Positions 12,618 through 27,729 of a stretch of 64,000 nucleotides of DNA are shown here, one piece after another; position 1 is the first letter of the stretch; each line of letters opens with the position of its first letter. The notes beneath the pieces were generated by a model that saw nothing but the letters and a program-made list of their open reading frames with translations, was not told the DNA's origin and did no database searches. Source of the stretch: Ascidia mentula (lineage: Eukaryota > Chordata > Ascidiacea > Phlebobranchia > Ascidiidae); contig OX387201.1 of assembly GCA_947561715.1 (NCBI GenBank), positions 5,908,001 to 5,972,000 on the forward strand, written 5' to 3'. The position numbers were made by a program, and so were the translations under genes.

Positions 12618-15600
12618 ATGTCCGAGTCTATGGAGAAAACCATGAGGATGAGGACTTATGTTCTCAAGGAAATCCTCAAAACCGAGAAAGACTACGTCGA
12701 AACACTAAAGTTCCTCGTTTCGGTGAGCAACTGACTGCTGATATTGATAGATTTTCGTAAATGTATGACCTATATCCAATGATCCAATGCAGGTTTTCAT
12801 GGAACGACTGAAAAATCGAGAAGAAGATGAAAATGATAAACTCATACCAAAAGGCTCTGTGGTGTTGCTTTTATCCAACGTTGAAGATCTATACAAGGTA
12901 ATTGGTGTTGTTAAGACAAAGTACTGCCACTTACTGCCTGGCGGAGATGTAAGGATGGAAAAATTGTCAGAGCGTACAAATGTTTTCATGTGTAATAACA
13001 TCAAATTTTTACAAGACCAATCCAATGTTCATTCTCGTTATGGAAGCAAAAAGTTAACAAAACTGTGTCTTTTTAGTTTCATCAAGAAATGTTGGTCAAC
13101 ATAGAAGAAGCCTTGTCTCCCGCGCCAGCCTATGAACAAAAAATCGGGCAAGCTTTTCTCAAATATGTGAGTGAACATTGTTTGGTTGTCTCACCCCAGG
13201 TGAATGTTGTATTACACGAACTTGTAACGAGTCCTTACAGCTCCTGTTCGCTTCGGTCGTTGTATGTTTATCGTTGAGTCACTTCTACGTCACGGAAATG
13301 AGAGCGTAGGTCACTTGCTTGCGGAGGTCGACTTAGTCGCGAACTCCTACAAAAAGAACGCCTGACCGCGGGTGACGTAATTTTCAGGTGCTTCAGGTGC
13401 GCAATTCGTGTAATTATGACCTACGCCGGACACCTCCACAATGACGATCTTGTAAAGCTTGTAATTAGAAGTAATGGGCCTGAGATTTTGTGTGCGAATT
13501 GACTGTTATATGTGGTGGTGGTTTGTTATATAAAAATCAGCCACTGCCACAAAATATCCTCCAAATCCACTCCTTTTACTTCCTATTTATCTACAAAAGC
13601 CGTCAATTAGCCTCAATCTACAAAGCTGCGCTATCTATACCGCGGCGTCGGCGGCTCCCTGGATAACAATAAACTGTAGAAGCGCAACAAGTGGCAAGAT
13701 ATTCCAAACAAATGGTTGCAAGGCACAACCACAAATGCGATCGTTTCTTCGATTTAGTCGTCTTTACCACATCAAATACTTATTGCCGTTTTGTTTTGCA
13801 AGTAAAAAAAACATACTATTGTGATTTCTTCCACTCATTGAATTGAAAATGACGTTGAAATGGAAAGCAAGATTGTTTAATGCCAAGATTGTTTAGTTTC
13901 ACTGATGTATTATTTTGTACATAGTAATGTCATTTTTGTGACTTCGAAAAAGCGAATCTTCGACTATCGGGCCAAACAAGGTTTGAAAATACAGTACAGC
14001 ACAAGTATTTTGCGGTTGTGCTTAATTTTATTTGGAAACTTTAAAATGACTGTGTAAGGAGTGAACGTTGATTTAAACATTAGTTTGTCCAATCACGTGC
14101 AGCCACTTTAAACCCGAGTCAACTTTTTGCATTTGTCCAACCTTTATATGACGTGCATCTGGTATTTCTACTTAGAGAACTGCTTGCAAAGACGTCAACC
14201 CACTTCAACTGGCATTGAAACGCGGTCCATTGACGCACTTACTATTCGGGATATACCTATACATTGTTTGCATTTAGTTTTTGCACACCCTTATGGCAAT
14301 TTGTTGCAGCCCACCGTGGTCTACGTAAAAATTATAAATAACCCTCTTGACAGTTCTGGGAGATTGAAAGATTTCTTGAAAGTTAAGCCGCGTTTTGTCT
14401 GTGCTTGAATTGAAGCCACTTTATTTGTCCACCACAGTCAAGTTGATTAAGCGCCCTGTGTGAGTTGCTGGTTTCATTTTTGCTTTGTTTCTGAAAGTTC
14501 CCTGTTTTTGTTCCGCTGTTTTCTCACATATTTAATTTTTGCTTTACAGAAAAACAAATTTGAAGTTTACGCTCCATATTGTTCCAATCATGAAAGGGCA
14601 CAGAAAAAATTAAACGAACTTACAGAAAACCAAGAGTTCCAAGGTTTTATCCTGGTAAGAATAACCCTAACCGTGCTATATATTATTGTCAACATCTCCA
14701 TAATTTATACACCCAAATGTGCCTTCACCCTTTTGGACTTTCAACCTTTTGAAAGTATCCTTAACCTTAATTGGGACACGCCCACAGACTTTCCACGTTA
14801 TCATGGGCATATTTCTTTGACCTACTGGGCTTACATACAATGTAAACGACCATCAGTCTTGATAAATGCAAAGGATTTCATCTTCAAGAAACGAACGTGT
14901 TTCGCACTCGTTTTGTACCGTTTTCAGCCTAAATTGCCGGTATAGGAGTGCCCTTATTAATCATTATGTGACTGTCGAAGGATCTCACGACTACTAAGAA
15001 AAACGTGAAAGGGGAAGAATTACACGTGTGGAGTATTTTTGGGCAACCGCAAAATGAGGCAAACCGGCTCGCTAGCTTTCCTACACCCAGTTGTAATTGT
15101 GGCGTGACGTAACACACAACATTGTGACGTTTTCACAATCGCTTCCTGGTTCGCTACTTCCTGGAAGAGACGCCTGAATCGGTTTGTGCGCGCGCAAACA
15201 CATGCACTGGTTGGTCTGAGCCCCAGAAGTGATTAGGATACCAATCTGGCGCATTTCGCGCTACCCCCTATAAATAGCTCCTATAAAGCACGATAGTGTC
15301 CAGTTTCTGCACTTCGTCGAAGTACAATGACCATATAATGCCTTGAGTTAAAGTGTTAGCTTTCTGACTTTCCTAAGTCCAGGTATGCCTGCGTGTGGTC
15401 ACTGAAACAAGCTGGGTGGTCATGGATGGTGATTGATTTGTTGTTTGCAGGGCTGCCTCCTTTTAGGAAACTACGTCAACGATGTATCCATGGAAGGCTT
15501 TCTTCTCACGCCAATTCAGCGGATATGCAAATACCCCCTACTTTTAAGGGTAAGTTTTGGGAGCCAGCCCCCTAAAATGCATTCTTCGCGTGCTTATGCT

Positions 15601-18600
15601 CCGTTTCGTATGTTAATGGCGCTCCCAATACAGTAATTTATGTTTATACTTGCAGGAGTTATTGAAGAAAACTCCATCCGACCATGAGGATTACGAAGAC
15701 GTGAAGGAAGCTCTTAACCTCATGAAAGATGTCTGCAGCAACGTCAACGAAACCAAAAGACAATTGGAGCAGCTGGAGAAATTGGAAGACTTGCAAGCTA
15801 CAATTGCCAATTGGGAGGTTAGTAAACGTTGTGGTGATTTACCAGCTTTGTTGGTAACGTTAAGGCGCTCGATTTCCAATCATCTACAAGTTGTAAAGGT
15901 TGTTTGTTTTTTGCTTGTATTCTGAAGTTGACAAATCCTTTTGTTAGCCTTGTTTCTGATTGTAATAGTAATATTTACTGTAAACCACTTTTTTTAAGGT
16001 TGGCCATACAATAGCAAAAAAATCAAACGTTAAATATACCGCCCCCAGCGAATTACAACGTTTATGCAAACGTTTAAAATATACATAGCCACACAGGCCA
16101 GCCCAAAAGCAAATCTCGTTATCAGACCGTCGTGTGTTGCTTACTAGGGCGCCGACCTCACCGACACGTGTACGCGGTTGATCAAGCAAGGCTCGCTACT
16201 GAAAATATCCGCCGGAAACATCCAGGAGCGGCAATTTTTCCTGTTCGATCATCTCCTCGTTTATTCCAAGAAGTCCAACACGTTGCCAAGGTTCGTGCTT
16301 CGGGCTACTTTAGTCGGAAGCGGAGATAACCACTTGGTCGCGCCCGTGAACTAGCTATTTGCCCTGTTTGATACATGCTTGACCTTAAACATTACCTCTC
16401 GTAAGGCAGCGTTGTCGTGTTGGCAGGTTACAAGCCACTGACTCGACCAAGTCTGGCACACTGCCCCGAAACAAGAAAATCAAGAGAAAGAAATCGGTGA
16501 TGGATCCGAAGAAATGGATTTTCAAGGGTCGGATATCCACAGAACTAATGGAAATCGAAAACCTTGAGGACGGAGCGTGTGAGACATTGAAATTGACCTT
16601 TAAAGTTCCTCATTGCATTTTTTTACTTTTCAATTGAGTTGCAGGGAAATTGGCAGTATTAAGTGACTTAAGAAACATCATATAATTTAGCAGCAAGCTT
16701 AAAAACGGTTTTTGTTCGTAAAAAACACAGCGAGTTAAAAAAAGACCCAAATATGAATTGAAAAAAACATTACCACTCGAATCATAGTTATTTTCAATTG
16801 TTTGCATTTAAATTAAATTGGTATTTATCTAGTTTCGTTTTTTAATTTTACATTTCGTGTAATAACCGACCAATTTCCTCGAGTTACAAGCACGTGACAT
16901 AAATCTATGTACTGTCTTGTACAGCCGACTTCCACTGCGGAGGGTACACTGTAAACAACGGATGGAAGGTGCTCAACGCCGCCAAGAACAAGTGGTTTGT
17001 TTTGCTCGCCAAGGACAAGGAGGAAAAGGAGGCGTGGCTTAATGAGTTTATCATGGAGCGTGAGCGCAGAAAAAGTAAGTGCCACTCTGTTTGTTTTTTC
17101 CAGTTCTACATAAATCTGTGCAGTTTTGTTGCACCAAATTGAATATTCGACAAGTAGATTAGTTAAAAGCCTATGGTGTCAGTTCTCAGTCGACTTACGA
17201 TTATGTATTCCGCATATGTCCAGCATTATTTTTGCAGGTGTAAAAATCGTCTAGGTTTGTTTCCCGTTTTCGAAGGGTTTTGTTGCTGAAATGAGTTTGG
17301 GAATAAATTGTCTCTGTGTATGCAAATACATTCTGATTCTGCGGAAAATAGCGTAACAATCGGCCTTGACTCGTTTTGTTTCCTGTCGCCGAAATTGTAA
17401 TTTGTCTCACTGAGCCGTCGGGTCTGTCTGGCGATACTCTTGAATAAATGTATAAGGCAGTAAAAGTAGCCATGTTCATGTTTATGTAACTGACCAGAAT
17501 TAACATACAGTTACGACATTCCAATTTGGCGAGCCCATTTCTTTTAGGGGTAGTTGTTAAACTTAAAGGCACATGTTTAGTGCTTTTACGTCACATCTGT
17601 TATAAGTGGGCAATGTATGACACATGTAACCCTCGGAATTTGTTAGAGGTTATCGAAACTAGTACTGAGGAGAACAACTAAAGTAACCTCCCCAGTTTTT
17701 GTACAACCTCTATACTCATTCATATGCAAATTTGCAAATTCGTTTTTTGCCTAAAAATGAAATAAAATTTGCGAACAGCAACGAACAAAGAATATGAATA
17801 TTTAATCAAAAATATTTCCAAAAATTTCAGGTAAAATGAACATTGACCAACGAGACACCATAGATGTGATGCACAGTAAAGGAAGACGGATTTATTACAA
17901 AGCGACTCATCAGGGCTTGATAAAAGACAGAAAGTCCAAACTTAAAGTTCACTCCAAATCTTTGCTCGGCAAGTAAGTACATCGCAATGTCTACACAATA
18001 CGTAGTTACCCACACTTGACGCTTTGCACTAACAAATATAAATGTTATTTTATATTTAGTGAATTTGTCACCTGGTTGGTCGAAAACAAAGAAGCCAACA
18101 GCACAGATGAGGCGATCATGCTCGGTCAAGCGCTGCTTGATTGTGGGATAATCCACCATGGTAATAATCCTGACTATTTTACATAAAAGCACAACTTCCT
18201 TTTTGTCTTTGGGTAAAGAATTATTGTCAATTATTTATTTACGTCAACTTGAACGTTTTCACAACAGTTCAAGACAAACATCATTTCAAGAACGAGGCTG
18301 TTCTGTTTCGTTTTCGCTACGACGACGGCACATTCAAACACCGCGGGGAGAGCCAGGACCTAGTGGCCAAGGGCCTAAGGATATACTGTCGCGTCCATTG
18401 TCTCTTTCAGCCCATTGTCAAGTATGCAAATCAGCATTTTTTATCATCACCGTTATTGACGTTTCCTGCGCGCCTTGTAAGTTGCCTAACTGTGTTCCTG
18501 TCACACACAGGGACAAAGACCGGCAGTTGCGCAGTTACAAGCAAGTGGTTGAGGCAAGGAAGTTGATCGACTGGCTTGTGGATCAGGGCGACTGTCAGAA

Positions 18601-21600
18601 CCGCGAGGAGGCGAGCAATCTGGGTCAGAGTCTGTGCGAGAACGGAATTCTCCATCATGGTACGTTTCAACCTATCAGTAAAGTATATGCCATACAGGGG
18701 ATTTTCTATAAAAAGGCACGCAGCGAGGAAATGTGTTGCATGAGATTGACAAATTGTGATTTGCTTTTCGCAGCGCTCGACAAGCAGGACTTCAAAGACG
18801 AGTCGTCGCTGTTTCGGTTTTTCCCCGACGAGGAAGTAACGGAGACATCCAAGTTGCGCGACCTCGTGAAGAAGTCGAGCTCGAAGAACGACTTTAAGTT
18901 TCAGGATGATTTCAAAACTAAGACCTTATTGTTGGTATGTTAAAATATCTTTGTTATGAATTTCGCGTTAGGATCGTTGTTGTTTAGTCAAACAAATTTA
19001 TACCGCTCCAAATACCAACATGATCTTTTTATGTCAATAAAATAACTTTTGCTCGTACTGTGACGAAAACTTACGCTCATTCCTCGTCGCCAGCTCAATG
19101 TTTCGGGAAACGAGTCTCTCGGATTCGAAGCCAAGTACATCGAACAGCAAGCAGCAGTCGTCATCACCTCCATTGACCGGGGTTCCCAGGCTCAGGTAAT
19201 TCCTTATCCGTGGACAGCTCTGGGTTAAACAAAATGCTTGTTGCTCTAATGTCACGCTCAACTTTCAGGTTCAAGGTTTCCAGCCTGGCCAGCACATTCT
19301 ACAGATTAACAACAACTTGCTTACCTCGTGTACGTCGCAAGAACAACTCGACAACGTTATCAAGTTCAACCTGGACAAGTACAAGCTTATTCACGTGACC
19401 GTGCGCGCGGATGACGAGCTGTAAGTATATTTCTTAGGGTATAACGTACGCAGGTTCAATAAACCGTTGACTTGACTCACCACAGTTGGTAGAGTTCTTT
19501 GCGTGGGAGCTGCAGACAGGTGTACACACTACAGGTCGACGTGTAAGGTCTCATGAGTGTAACAGTTGATCGTGGAACTGGGCTACCTTTACACTAGCAG
19601 ACATACAGATTTGTTTAAATTTGCAAAAACGTATTGTTCAAATTGTTTACATTTAAATTGTACTATACTACCTTTTTGTTTTAACCGAACATAGTATCTA
19701 TGGCACGTTGCACGCCTTGAATTGTGCACCAATGACAATATTTATTTTTTTCTCAGAATGGTCGCCGTTCCTGTGACGAGAGAGGGAATGGGATTCCAAA
19801 TTCGCGGTTCTAACCCTTGTGTGGTGCACGCTGTGGCACGAGGCGGAATGGCGATGAACGCGGGCTTGGTAAAAGGCCACGCGATATTGAAGGTCAGGCC
19901 CTTAGAGGAATAAATGTGTAATTTAGCATGTTTGCGTGCGAACGACCTCTGAATTTGTAGTAAATTGGAGTGTTACTTCTGTAGCTATTGTTAGTACAGC
20001 TCTTGGGACACGCCCACAAGAGGCTGTAATTTGTTTTGCGGTATCACGGATCCGTTATATTAAATACGGGATCAAATGATTTTATGTTGGTGTTAATACA
20101 AATATTCCCACTTCAAACTAATCTAACCATGGAAATATGCGCAGGTAAATGGAAAGGACGTGACGCAAAATTCGCACGATGAAGTAGCAGCATCCATCCG
20201 TGACGGTTGCAAGTTGCCGACTCCTAGCTCCGAGAAGGAGGAGGAGGAGATGGAGAGGAAAAGATCCTCGTCCTCAGAAGAAGACAAAATGGTTGGTTTG
20301 TCACTAAATACCTTTTGTGACTGCTGCGTTTTCTAATGGTAATTTTTTTCATGGTAAATTTTGGAATTCGAAGTGCAATGTTTTGAGGTAAATTTTTAAT
20401 CTAGGCGTCTTAATTCAAACAGGGCAGCAACAATTCCCTCTCAGTACCTTCCGGTGGCGGATTAAAAAAGTCGCGAAGTTTCAAGAGGAAAAATCTCGCA
20501 CTTTTGATCGGCATAAACCACACCAGCCTCGGACAAAAAGAGAAAAAGTACGTAGAATCAAGGCAGCAGTCATTATATCGTTCGCTTGGAGTTATTTAGT
20601 CCTTTTTCGCAGAGAACCGGAGCAACCAAACACCCCGCAGCCAAAATCCGACTCGTTCTGTTTGCAGGTAAAATTTATTGAGTTGCCTTTTCTACTTCAC
20701 TTAAAATCTGAAATGTGCACCTTTGGCAAAATAAAATATTTCGACTATTTGTGTTGTTCCCTTGAGTTGTAATGTAAATTATTTCCATTCAGCTATTGGT
20801 CGGAAATCGCCACTTGGAGCGCACTTGCACGTACAACTTCGACAACGTGAACGGTGTGAGAAATCACGTGGTCGAACGAATGTCTGAATGCCCTTCTATT
20901 TTCGACTTGTCCGCACAGGCAAGTTAACAATGCACTTATTTCAAACGAAACGGAAAAGAAAATATGGTAACATTTTCTACAGTTGTTGGAAGTTCTCATC
21001 GCCGAAGACGAGCGCGTTTTGTCGGATGTCCAAGCCCTGGAACAAGTTGCACCTTTTATCACCGACGCCAAGAAGGAAGTCTTCCAGCGACGACGGAGTT
21101 TGCGATACGAGGTCATCCAGGACCGACTTGACTCCTACAAACGCGTAAGTTTTCCTTACATATGACAACATTCGGCATTAATAGTTACGAAGTGATAATT
21201 GTGCCGAACAGTACAAGCGTCACCTGGCATCATACATGTGGCCATCCTACAAAGAGTCGAGAGAACGACCTCCATCCCTCACCGCCAAGGATTTTTGTCC
21301 GACGAATTGCCACGTAAACCTTTTCCAGGTACCTATATATCCTTGACTTACTGTTTAGTAACATAACTGTGGGTCTAAATTCGTGCCAAACAAGTAACGG
21401 AACTTGTATATTACTCCCGGTTTCCAATTTTCGCATTTATTGTCGTCATTCGACGCATCCAGCTGATACAAAAACAATATTGCAACCGCTAAACTCAAAC
21501 GTCACATCCACCGGGTCACCAACGCCCATGCCTATCACACAAACGCTCGCCCACAAATTTTTCGCCTCGTTGTCCAACTGTAATACGTCGATTCTCGTGT

Positions 21601-24600
21601 CAGCAGCGTCACTGTGTGTTTATTTGCAGGTGAGTCACGCGTCAGAAAGCTACAATTTGCGTGGCTTAGGCTTGGCGGACAAGCGAGGGGAGGCGCAAAG
21701 CAACACCGACGTGGGTGAGTGGCTCGTCTGTGTTTTGTTTTGAAGTTGATGTGGTTTCGGGTGACCCGCGGTCACCTTTTGACTCGGGTAAACAGACGTG
21801 CCGTTGAATGAAATTTTTCGCCTACGTCACGCGGGAGTTAGGGCTGGCATACACAAAAAATACATAAAAAACATAACAGTGTATAAATAGAACCTATTTT
21901 TGATTATATTGCTCAATTTACCTGTGTACTGTTAACCAAAATTGCTGTATACAGCGAAGACAATATTATTCCGACACGATGAACCAATACTTAAAACCGT
22001 ATGGTGACTTTCGAGGAATACTGAAGTATGTTACCATGTTTTATAGCAAATATGGTCCACACCCACTACGCCATCACGTGTCTGGCCGCACCTTCGTTTC
22101 GGACGAGAGGGAAGGAGGGACACGGACTCATGGCTGTGCTCCGAGGCGTCGAGGGCAACACTGAGCTTATGGATTCCATACGACAGCTGATGGTGGCTCT
22201 CGACCACGCTCTTCTTGAACTACGGCAAGGCCAGTGCCAACTGATCAAGTAAGAGGCGATATAAATATGACTGAACACTTACTAGTGAACAGGAAAACAA
22301 TCTCTTTTGCTTCCTACTAAGGAGTGTTGGGTGTGATGTTTGGACACTTTATGTTCAAAATATTGTATAAATGTTTGATGCCTAGCTTTGCGAATTAAGG
22401 AGCAAACAAGAAACGACGGAGAAAAAAAAAACGAATTATGCCTTTTGTAATATTTTTGTAATAAAATTATCAGAGCATTATTAAACTTATAGTTTATTTC
22501 TATTCGACGACTAAACATGTTTTCTTCTGTAGCATTCTCAACTCTGAAACGAACAACGAAGGTAAACGCAACTCATATCAGGCCGTTCCCATGCGTGCAA
22601 GTTATCAGATCGATGACGAGGTGGAGGAGACGCCCAAAACCCCCATCACACCCCCAACAAACTTTTTTGGCTCAAGCAATAATTGCACAGAAAAAGAGGT
22701 TAGCTTCTGCATGATGGTTTTCGAATATGTCCCGATTACACGAAAAATTTAAAGAGCACTTAGGCTTGGAAAAATATAAAAAAAATTTATGTGTAACAAG
22801 CATTCGTTTTTCTGCAGTCTAACATCGATTGCGCCCAAGTATCACCAAATCATTCAAAAGAAAACTCAAGCGACTCGACGATGGAAACCGACATGATTCA
22901 GTCCAGTGGAACACTTACCAGACAAAGTAGGTTTTGGCAAAGTTGGTGTTATTTCATATTTAATTATTTTTTTGACTTCGCCAAATTTGCATGGAACGTG
23001 TTTCACAAAATATGCGAGAATGTTTACGACTTTTAACCTATCCCGTCACCCACAGTGTCGCCCACCATCAACGTCCAATCGGAAGACAACAACACAGAAG
23101 AAAAAACGGTCGAACTGAAAAAACGAGGTAACGGATCACTGCGCAAGAGTGCAACGCAAGAGGACGGATCGGTTACAGGAAACGATTCGGAATGTGACTC
23201 GGGTAAATCTTGCCACAACCTCAATTTAAACCTCTCAACGCGTTTTTTCTGACTAATCTATAATGAATGGAAGGAAATGAGACCAGATCTGTCTTCAGAA
23301 ATGTAACCACGTTCAGTTTCCTGCCACAAATTTATGTGCGTTATCGTGCTTGATTGCGAATCGGTTGGCTGTGGCTGAATACACACAGTTGTAATCAGCA
23401 GTCATTTTGAATTATTTGCAGGGATCCAAAGCGACCGGGGATCGATGGTGGTGAGCGAGAACAATTTTTTTAATTTCTCAAACACACAAACACAGGAGAA
23501 TAACACAGCGGAGAAGCCAGGTTAGTGTCCATATATTTACCCCCCATTATAACTCTGCATATACTAAAGTCTTTTTATCCAACCAATAGCCGTGGATACC
23601 AGGCGTTCCGTTCCGATGTCCAACTCGAGCGACATGCTCTCCACACCTACTGAGGTGCAACACCGCAGCCTTAAGAGCGCCAACTCCCTACCTTCACTCA
23701 CGTGAGTGCCCATGAGTGTTGTGCTTTTTCCTACCCAGCTCAAAACAGACAAGTTTGGAAAACAATCAAATTGGCCTCCAGACTGCAACCACGTTATAGT
23801 TTCGTGCACTTTATTTGTGTGATTATGTCGTTAGTGGTAATTTCATGACTTGATCCCTTTGATGACGTAAGAAACTGAATGTAATCCTGGTTTTGTGCAG
23901 GAGTCCGCCACCCAACGGAAACGCAATTTCTCCAGTCAAATTGCGAACAAAGACAACAAAGTCAAGTCGCCCTGGGTCCAGAGTTACGTTTTCAGGTACG
24001 GATATTTTACATATTTTTTGCGAAACAAAGCAGGAAACAATAACTGGTTTTCCGTTCCCTTGCAGCACATGACCGCGTTTCCATGATTAGCGCAACGGGA
24101 AGTACGTGTTCGTCGGAAGGAGTTGAGAGCATAAATTTCATTGATCTGGTTCTTTCACCGGACGCGCTCGATAAACTTCAGGGCACCATGGAACACTTTT
24201 TAGGAAAGGTAAAAAGGCACAGAGAATTAGTTTTTTTGCAAAACCTATACAGCAAAGCGTCAAACACAACCTTGCCTTTCAATAGATTCACAGTCTGAAC
24301 GATCTTGTGCGATCCAACACTGTGAAAACGGTGTTTGAAAATACACAAGACACGACTCCAAACAGGAAATACAGCAAGATAATCGAAGCTCTCACAGCCA
24401 GGTACAACAAACATTTTCTCAACAATATAAAAGCTTTCACGCTTTGATTTTCTGAAAACCATTATGCCAAACCATTATCTTACGTCTTATTTAGCACAAG
24501 CGATGACGCAATCAAAATGGCTTTATCCGTTTGTGACGACACGGAACAGTTTGCCGACGTCATCAACACCTTGATAGAATCCGTAGACCGGCATGTAAGC

Positions 24601-27600
24601 GAAGTTCGGACTCAGCTTGTGCTTTCGGTCCTCTTAAATGAAGGTACGGTGGTGAAATTAATCGTTGTTCACACACACCTCACGACAATTAAACAAAACG
24701 TACAACATTAAGGTTGTCAAAGTTGAAAAAAAAAATTAAATAGACTGATCTTCTGGAATAAATTAACGTGCTTTGTTCTTCCGACTTCAAGTTTTGCCTC
24801 GTGGCAGACGAAACGTCGGATTATCTGTCTATTTTGAATTGTAATTTGCCTGGCAGCAATAGTAGTACAAAATTAAAAAAAGTAGTAGGTAAAAAAAATT
24901 ACCGGACGTTACTTCTTTTGAAGGCAATGTTGTGTAACACCACATGTTTTTAGATCCCAAACTAGTGTCACGACGAGACAAAGTCTTCAGCCAGTGTTTA
25001 CAAACAGCCATCTCATCATTCTCCACACAGTTGCGAAGCGCCATCGGCGAGACCTTCAACAACATGAAGGTTAGAATCCTAGCCTTAAAACCCCGTATCT
25101 GTTCATATCAATCATTCTCGGGTATTCACGTGTTTTAGGCTTACGGCGTGCGGCCGGATGAGGCAAGTAAGAAATGGTTGGAGCAGTGCATGTCGATCGG
25201 AGCCTGTATCATGTTCCAGACAATGCTTAATCCGAATATGGTAAGAAGAAAACCTCAATTCTATTTCACAATATTAATTTATGCATCCTCATTTGGTCAG
25301 TGTCATCAACTTTTTATGTTTGCTACCACGTTATTTATTATGTAAGAACTAGCGCATAAACAAATTTATATTCCAGCCTGACGAGTGTGCAATGCTGGAA
25401 GACAGTTGCGTTGGCGTGAACGACTTAGAGCGTGTTTCCTTCCATTTCCGTGCCATCACGGTCGACGTTGAGCCGAACGGTAAAAATTAGTCGTACAGAC
25501 AAAATTATTTTTGTTTACTTTTGGTGTACTACAATACACTGGGAATCACACAACTCAAACATTAATCGGCATGCGGCCTATGTTCTTTTGTCACATATCA
25601 AGCAAGATGCATATACGTCACAAGTTTTAAAAGTCATTTTGTCATACGATTACATGATTGCGTCGTTCCCATGTGCACGACTGTCCTGGTAATTTGTATC
25701 GTTTGAATTAAAATTGATGCACTTACATTAAATTTACTGAATTCGTCGCCATCAACATATTGGTCGTGTGGAGGCGCTCATAAAATCGGCGGTCGTGCCT
25801 ATGGGAATGTAGTGACTTCGAGAGCATCAGCTGATTAATTTATTTGCTTAAATTGGTGCGATGCGTTTTGATTTTATGTTTTTCTGCATTAAATAATTGC
25901 GGTGTGTCACGATTAACTAATCAGTTTTGTCGCCTGCTTCATTTTTACGTTTTCCTTTTTTGTTCTCCTTCAAGAATGCCCGTGCAATTGCGAAAACGAC
26001 TTTAGACGGGCCGTGCACATCGACGGTGAGTTGATTACCGCTTTTTTTGTTTTGAATTGGTGAGGAGTCGTATCACTGCCCTGGTGCATGGCTAGAAAAT
26101 CCCACGCAGCAATTTCATTTTTAGTTTATCCTTGAAGCAGGAAAAACAAATCAACTTGACCTTGACAAAAATATTCAGCCCGTTGATAAATTTGTCCATG
26201 ATTCAATTTTCGTTGCAACTATCAACCACATTTAGTTGTTCGGCAAGCCAATTGGGGGAAAAGGCGTTGATACGACTCATACCTGCGATTGTCAAAACCA
26301 AATCATTCCATACAATCATAAAGACAACCAGATCGTTTTCGTTTCTGTTTACTGTTACTTTAGTATTATTTCCAAACTTTGTTTGCATAAAAAATCTTAT
26401 TTTGAAACCAAACTAGCGAACGGTATCGGCTACTCGATGGAAGGAAACCGATGTGCTCTGAAGGTATATTTCCATTTGGACAAACATGTGTTCATCAAAC
26501 TGCCTCCTCGGCTACAGGCTGGTGGCGGAGTGAAGCTAATTCCGGTTTTATTCAACCACGGTAAGTAGAGGCCTGATTTTCATAAGTTTTTTTTACATAA
26601 AATAAGCTCAGGTCGATGAACAACAAATTCCAGTACTATGCAAATGAAACAAAGCCTTTTATTTTGGACAATTCTTTTTCTGTTGAAATACTTCTCAATC
26701 GCTTGTGTCGATAACCATAATCTCATGCATACGTTTGTTGTTTCAGGTTTAGAGGATCTGGGAAGTTACCTATACGAGCAGGGCGTTACTTTGCAAGAGT
26801 TCAGCAGCTCGATCAACGAGAAAGCTTTGCAGAAGACCTACGATTACTATAAGAAATTCAGAGCCTTCCATCTTGATCGATCCAAACTGCCTCGTGACAC
26901 AGAAGCAAGAGCAGTCCTCGTAGATCGGGTATACGCGACTCGTGTTTTGCTATTGACTGCTAGTTAAAAGTGCCGTTGATTACTCCTATTTTTTCTTTTG
27001 TATGATCTGTTTTTTTATATTTTTTTTTCATTTTTGTCTTAAAGCTTTCACGTCCACTGAACGCTTTGGATGAGATCATGTCCTTGCTGGAGGCCAACGT
27101 GAAGGCACGTCACGGAAAACCCAGCTTAGCCCCGACCGGTTGCGGCGTCCTGCCCCTAGCTGCTGAGTTTTGCGGGCGCCTCGGAGGTTGCCACGTCATT
27201 GCTTGTAATAACGGCGTACAAAGGTACGTTATATTTGTAGCATGACGTCACCACCATGTGAACTATCAATGGGTTTTGTTAAAGGTCTACGCTGGCATGC
27301 TGTCTCGAACAAGCTCTGATCTTGTCGAGGTCGCACGGCCTCCCACCCAAGTATCTGATCACCGCCGTCTACCAACTTATTAACACTGGAGCGCGATTGT
27401 ACTGTGATGCAAAGAACCCGGAAGCTAAAGATCGAACCGTCAAGACAGCACCGAGGTAAATGATGTGATTTTACCTGACAATACGACAGTGTTTTTTTTA
27501 TTAAAATTGGCGTTTTAATGTTAAATTACCCCAGGCTACCAAAACGATGTTGCAATGACAATTTAAAACTTGCATCGTCATAACCTTCACAATTATTACA

Positions 27601-27729
27601 GTTTGTAAGCATTGGGGCATGGTTTTAAGTATCCTCAGTGCTGACCTGTATAGTTTAAGCCTAAAATTCGTGCTTGCAATTTTCAGATTATTCAAATTAA
27701 GTCAGGATCTGGATCAAAGTGGAACATGA
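12618..27729 (+). CDS. PREX: P-Rex-type Rac guanine nucleotide exchange factor, complete 43-exon gene
   Basis: PIP3- and Gbetagamma-activated Rac GEF at the plasma membrane (family knowledge). Modelled exons total 5454 nt, 1817 residues, in frame throughout: 12618-12722, 12793-12897, 13077-13166, 14550-14654, 15451-15549, 15656-15817, 16148-16290, 16427-16578, 16925-17074, 17831-17972, 18060-18160, 18268-18421, 18511-18659, 18774-18934, 19094-19195, 19269-19420, 19757-19892, 20145-20291, 20423-20547, 20613-20667, 20793-20918, 20983-21144, 21212-21328, 21630-21714, 22047-22248, 22533-22698, 22818-22926, 23056-23202, 23422-23520, 23590-23701, 23901-23995, 24066-24208, 24286-24401, 24495-24643, 24954-25069, 25139-25240, 25377-25479, 25975-26025, 26417-26560, 26747-26928, 27045-27223, 27285-27455, 27687-27729. 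Order: DH about 10-215 ([22 protein letters not shown] with the conserved Asn), PH about 223-370, DEP1 371-502, DEP2 503-606, PDZ1 607-690, PDZ2 691-785, then an IP4-phosphatase-like region to the end. This last part keeps the CX5R signature CNNGVQR near residue 1741 (human CGTGMQR). The C-terminus APRLFKL matches human APRLYRL. Intron 21 uses a GC donor at 20919. Residues about 1076-1318 are low-complexity and make the protein longer than human P-Rex1 (1659). Confidence 0.96.
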
